DNA from: Candidatus Pristimantibacillus lignocellulolyticus
GTDB lineage: Bacteria; Bacillota; Bacilli; Paenibacillales; Paenibacillaceae
Length of the DNA: 64,000 nucleotides
Assembly: GCA_023639215.1 (NCBI GenBank)
Contig: CP097899.1
Location: 4,088,001 to 4,152,000 of the forward strand
Reading direction: 5' to 3'
This document shows positions 63,885 to 64,000 of the stretch, in pieces (the stretch's first letter is position 1; the number at the start of each line of letters is the position of its first letter). A program made the position numbers and the translations under genes. The notes beneath the pieces were generated by a model. The model ran no database searches, was not told where the DNA came from, and worked only from the letters and a program-made list of their open reading frames with translations.

Positions 63885-64000
63885 TTAGTTGAACGGAATA
63901 TTTTGCGAAGCAGTTACATTTCGTTTACTTATTGACCATATGATAACTGGGATTAGTAACAAAGCAAGTCCGCCACCAGCAAGTGAAAGCGTTGCATAAC
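63885..64000 (-). CDS. C-terminal end of a membrane protein (runs off the right edge)
   Basis: The frame reads YATLSLAGGGLALLLIPVII, WSISKRNVTASQNIPFN and TAA. One hydrophobic helix followed by a short basic tail is typical of the last helix of an MFS-type or similar transporter. Nothing more can be said. Confidence 0.5.
   Translation of the reverse strand, partial: YATLSLAGGGLALLLIPVIIWSISKRNVTASQNIPFN

Overview
The window looks like chromosomal DNA of an AT-rich, endospore-forming member of the Bacillales. Support comes from a complete gerB-gerA-gerC germinant-receptor operon, a collagen-like exosporium-type protein, Bacillales families (DUF2515/YppC-like, DUF4180, FabI, LytR-CpsA-Psr, VanY-like), strong Shine-Dalgarno sites and frequent TTG/GTG starts. 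The genus cannot be fixed from sequence alone; Paenibacillus- or Lysinibacillus-like organisms are plausible. No rRNA, tRNA or CRISPR array was seen. Products were assigned by reading motifs, without database searches.

Layout. (1) Positions 1-13.6 kb hold one minus-strand operon of at least eight genes, read from a good promoter near 13.8 kb and running off the left edge. Its proteins are large, lack signal peptides, are tightly coupled (ATGAGTAA and ATGAGTGA overlaps, 1-15 nt gaps), and include a DUF6603-like beta-rich protein and a protein ending in a Hedgehog/intein-like Hint domain. I know of no described function for this set, and it is the best candidate for an undescribed system. (2) 13.8-20.8 kb is an accessory stretch: an acetyltransferase, a two-component system, a Met-rich multicopper oxidase, a remnant of a copper P-type ATPase, an IS30-type transposase remnant, and several copies of a dispersed repeat. 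(3) 20.8-23.2 kb carries the collagen-like protein and a cupin. (4) 23.4-30.1 kb is a persulfide/sulfide-detoxification regulon (TauE, TusA, persulfide-dioxygenase-like protein, DsrE proteins, four rhodanese-containing proteins, CstR repressor, CoA-disulfide reductase). Similar palindromes stand before each of its five transcription units.

(5) 30.3-35.2 kb has two small lipoproteins, a PepSY membrane protein with a YtkA/FixH-like lipoprotein, and a divergent SDR/TetR pair with long operator palindromes. (6) 35.3-44.0 kb is a compact nonribosomal-peptide operon: a free-standing A-T loading module, a family 4 glycosyltransferase with an NRPS-like tail, and a C-A-T-TE module fused in one chain to an MFS transporter. 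The pathway would make a dipeptide-sized, perhaps glycosylated product and carries its own exporter. (7) 44.8-55.8 kb is ordinary housekeeping and accessory sequence: LCP and VanY-like wall enzymes, pseudouridine synthase, NiaP-like MFS, FabI, acetyltransferases, DUF proteins and one truncated acyltransferase. (8) 56-62.2 kb has the ger operon, a polysaccharide deacetylase, and a PadR/pentapeptide-repeat pair. (9) A catalase and the end of a membrane protein close the window.

How genes work together. In region 4 the CoA-disulfide reductase, rhodaneses, TusA/DsrE carriers and dioxygenase-like enzyme would move and oxidise persulfide sulfur, TauE would export sulfite or a similar product, and CstR would switch the set on. 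In region 2 the kinase/regulator pair probably controls the envelope copper oxidase. In region 6 the A-T protein supplies an aromatic-like residue to the C-A-T-TE-MFS protein.
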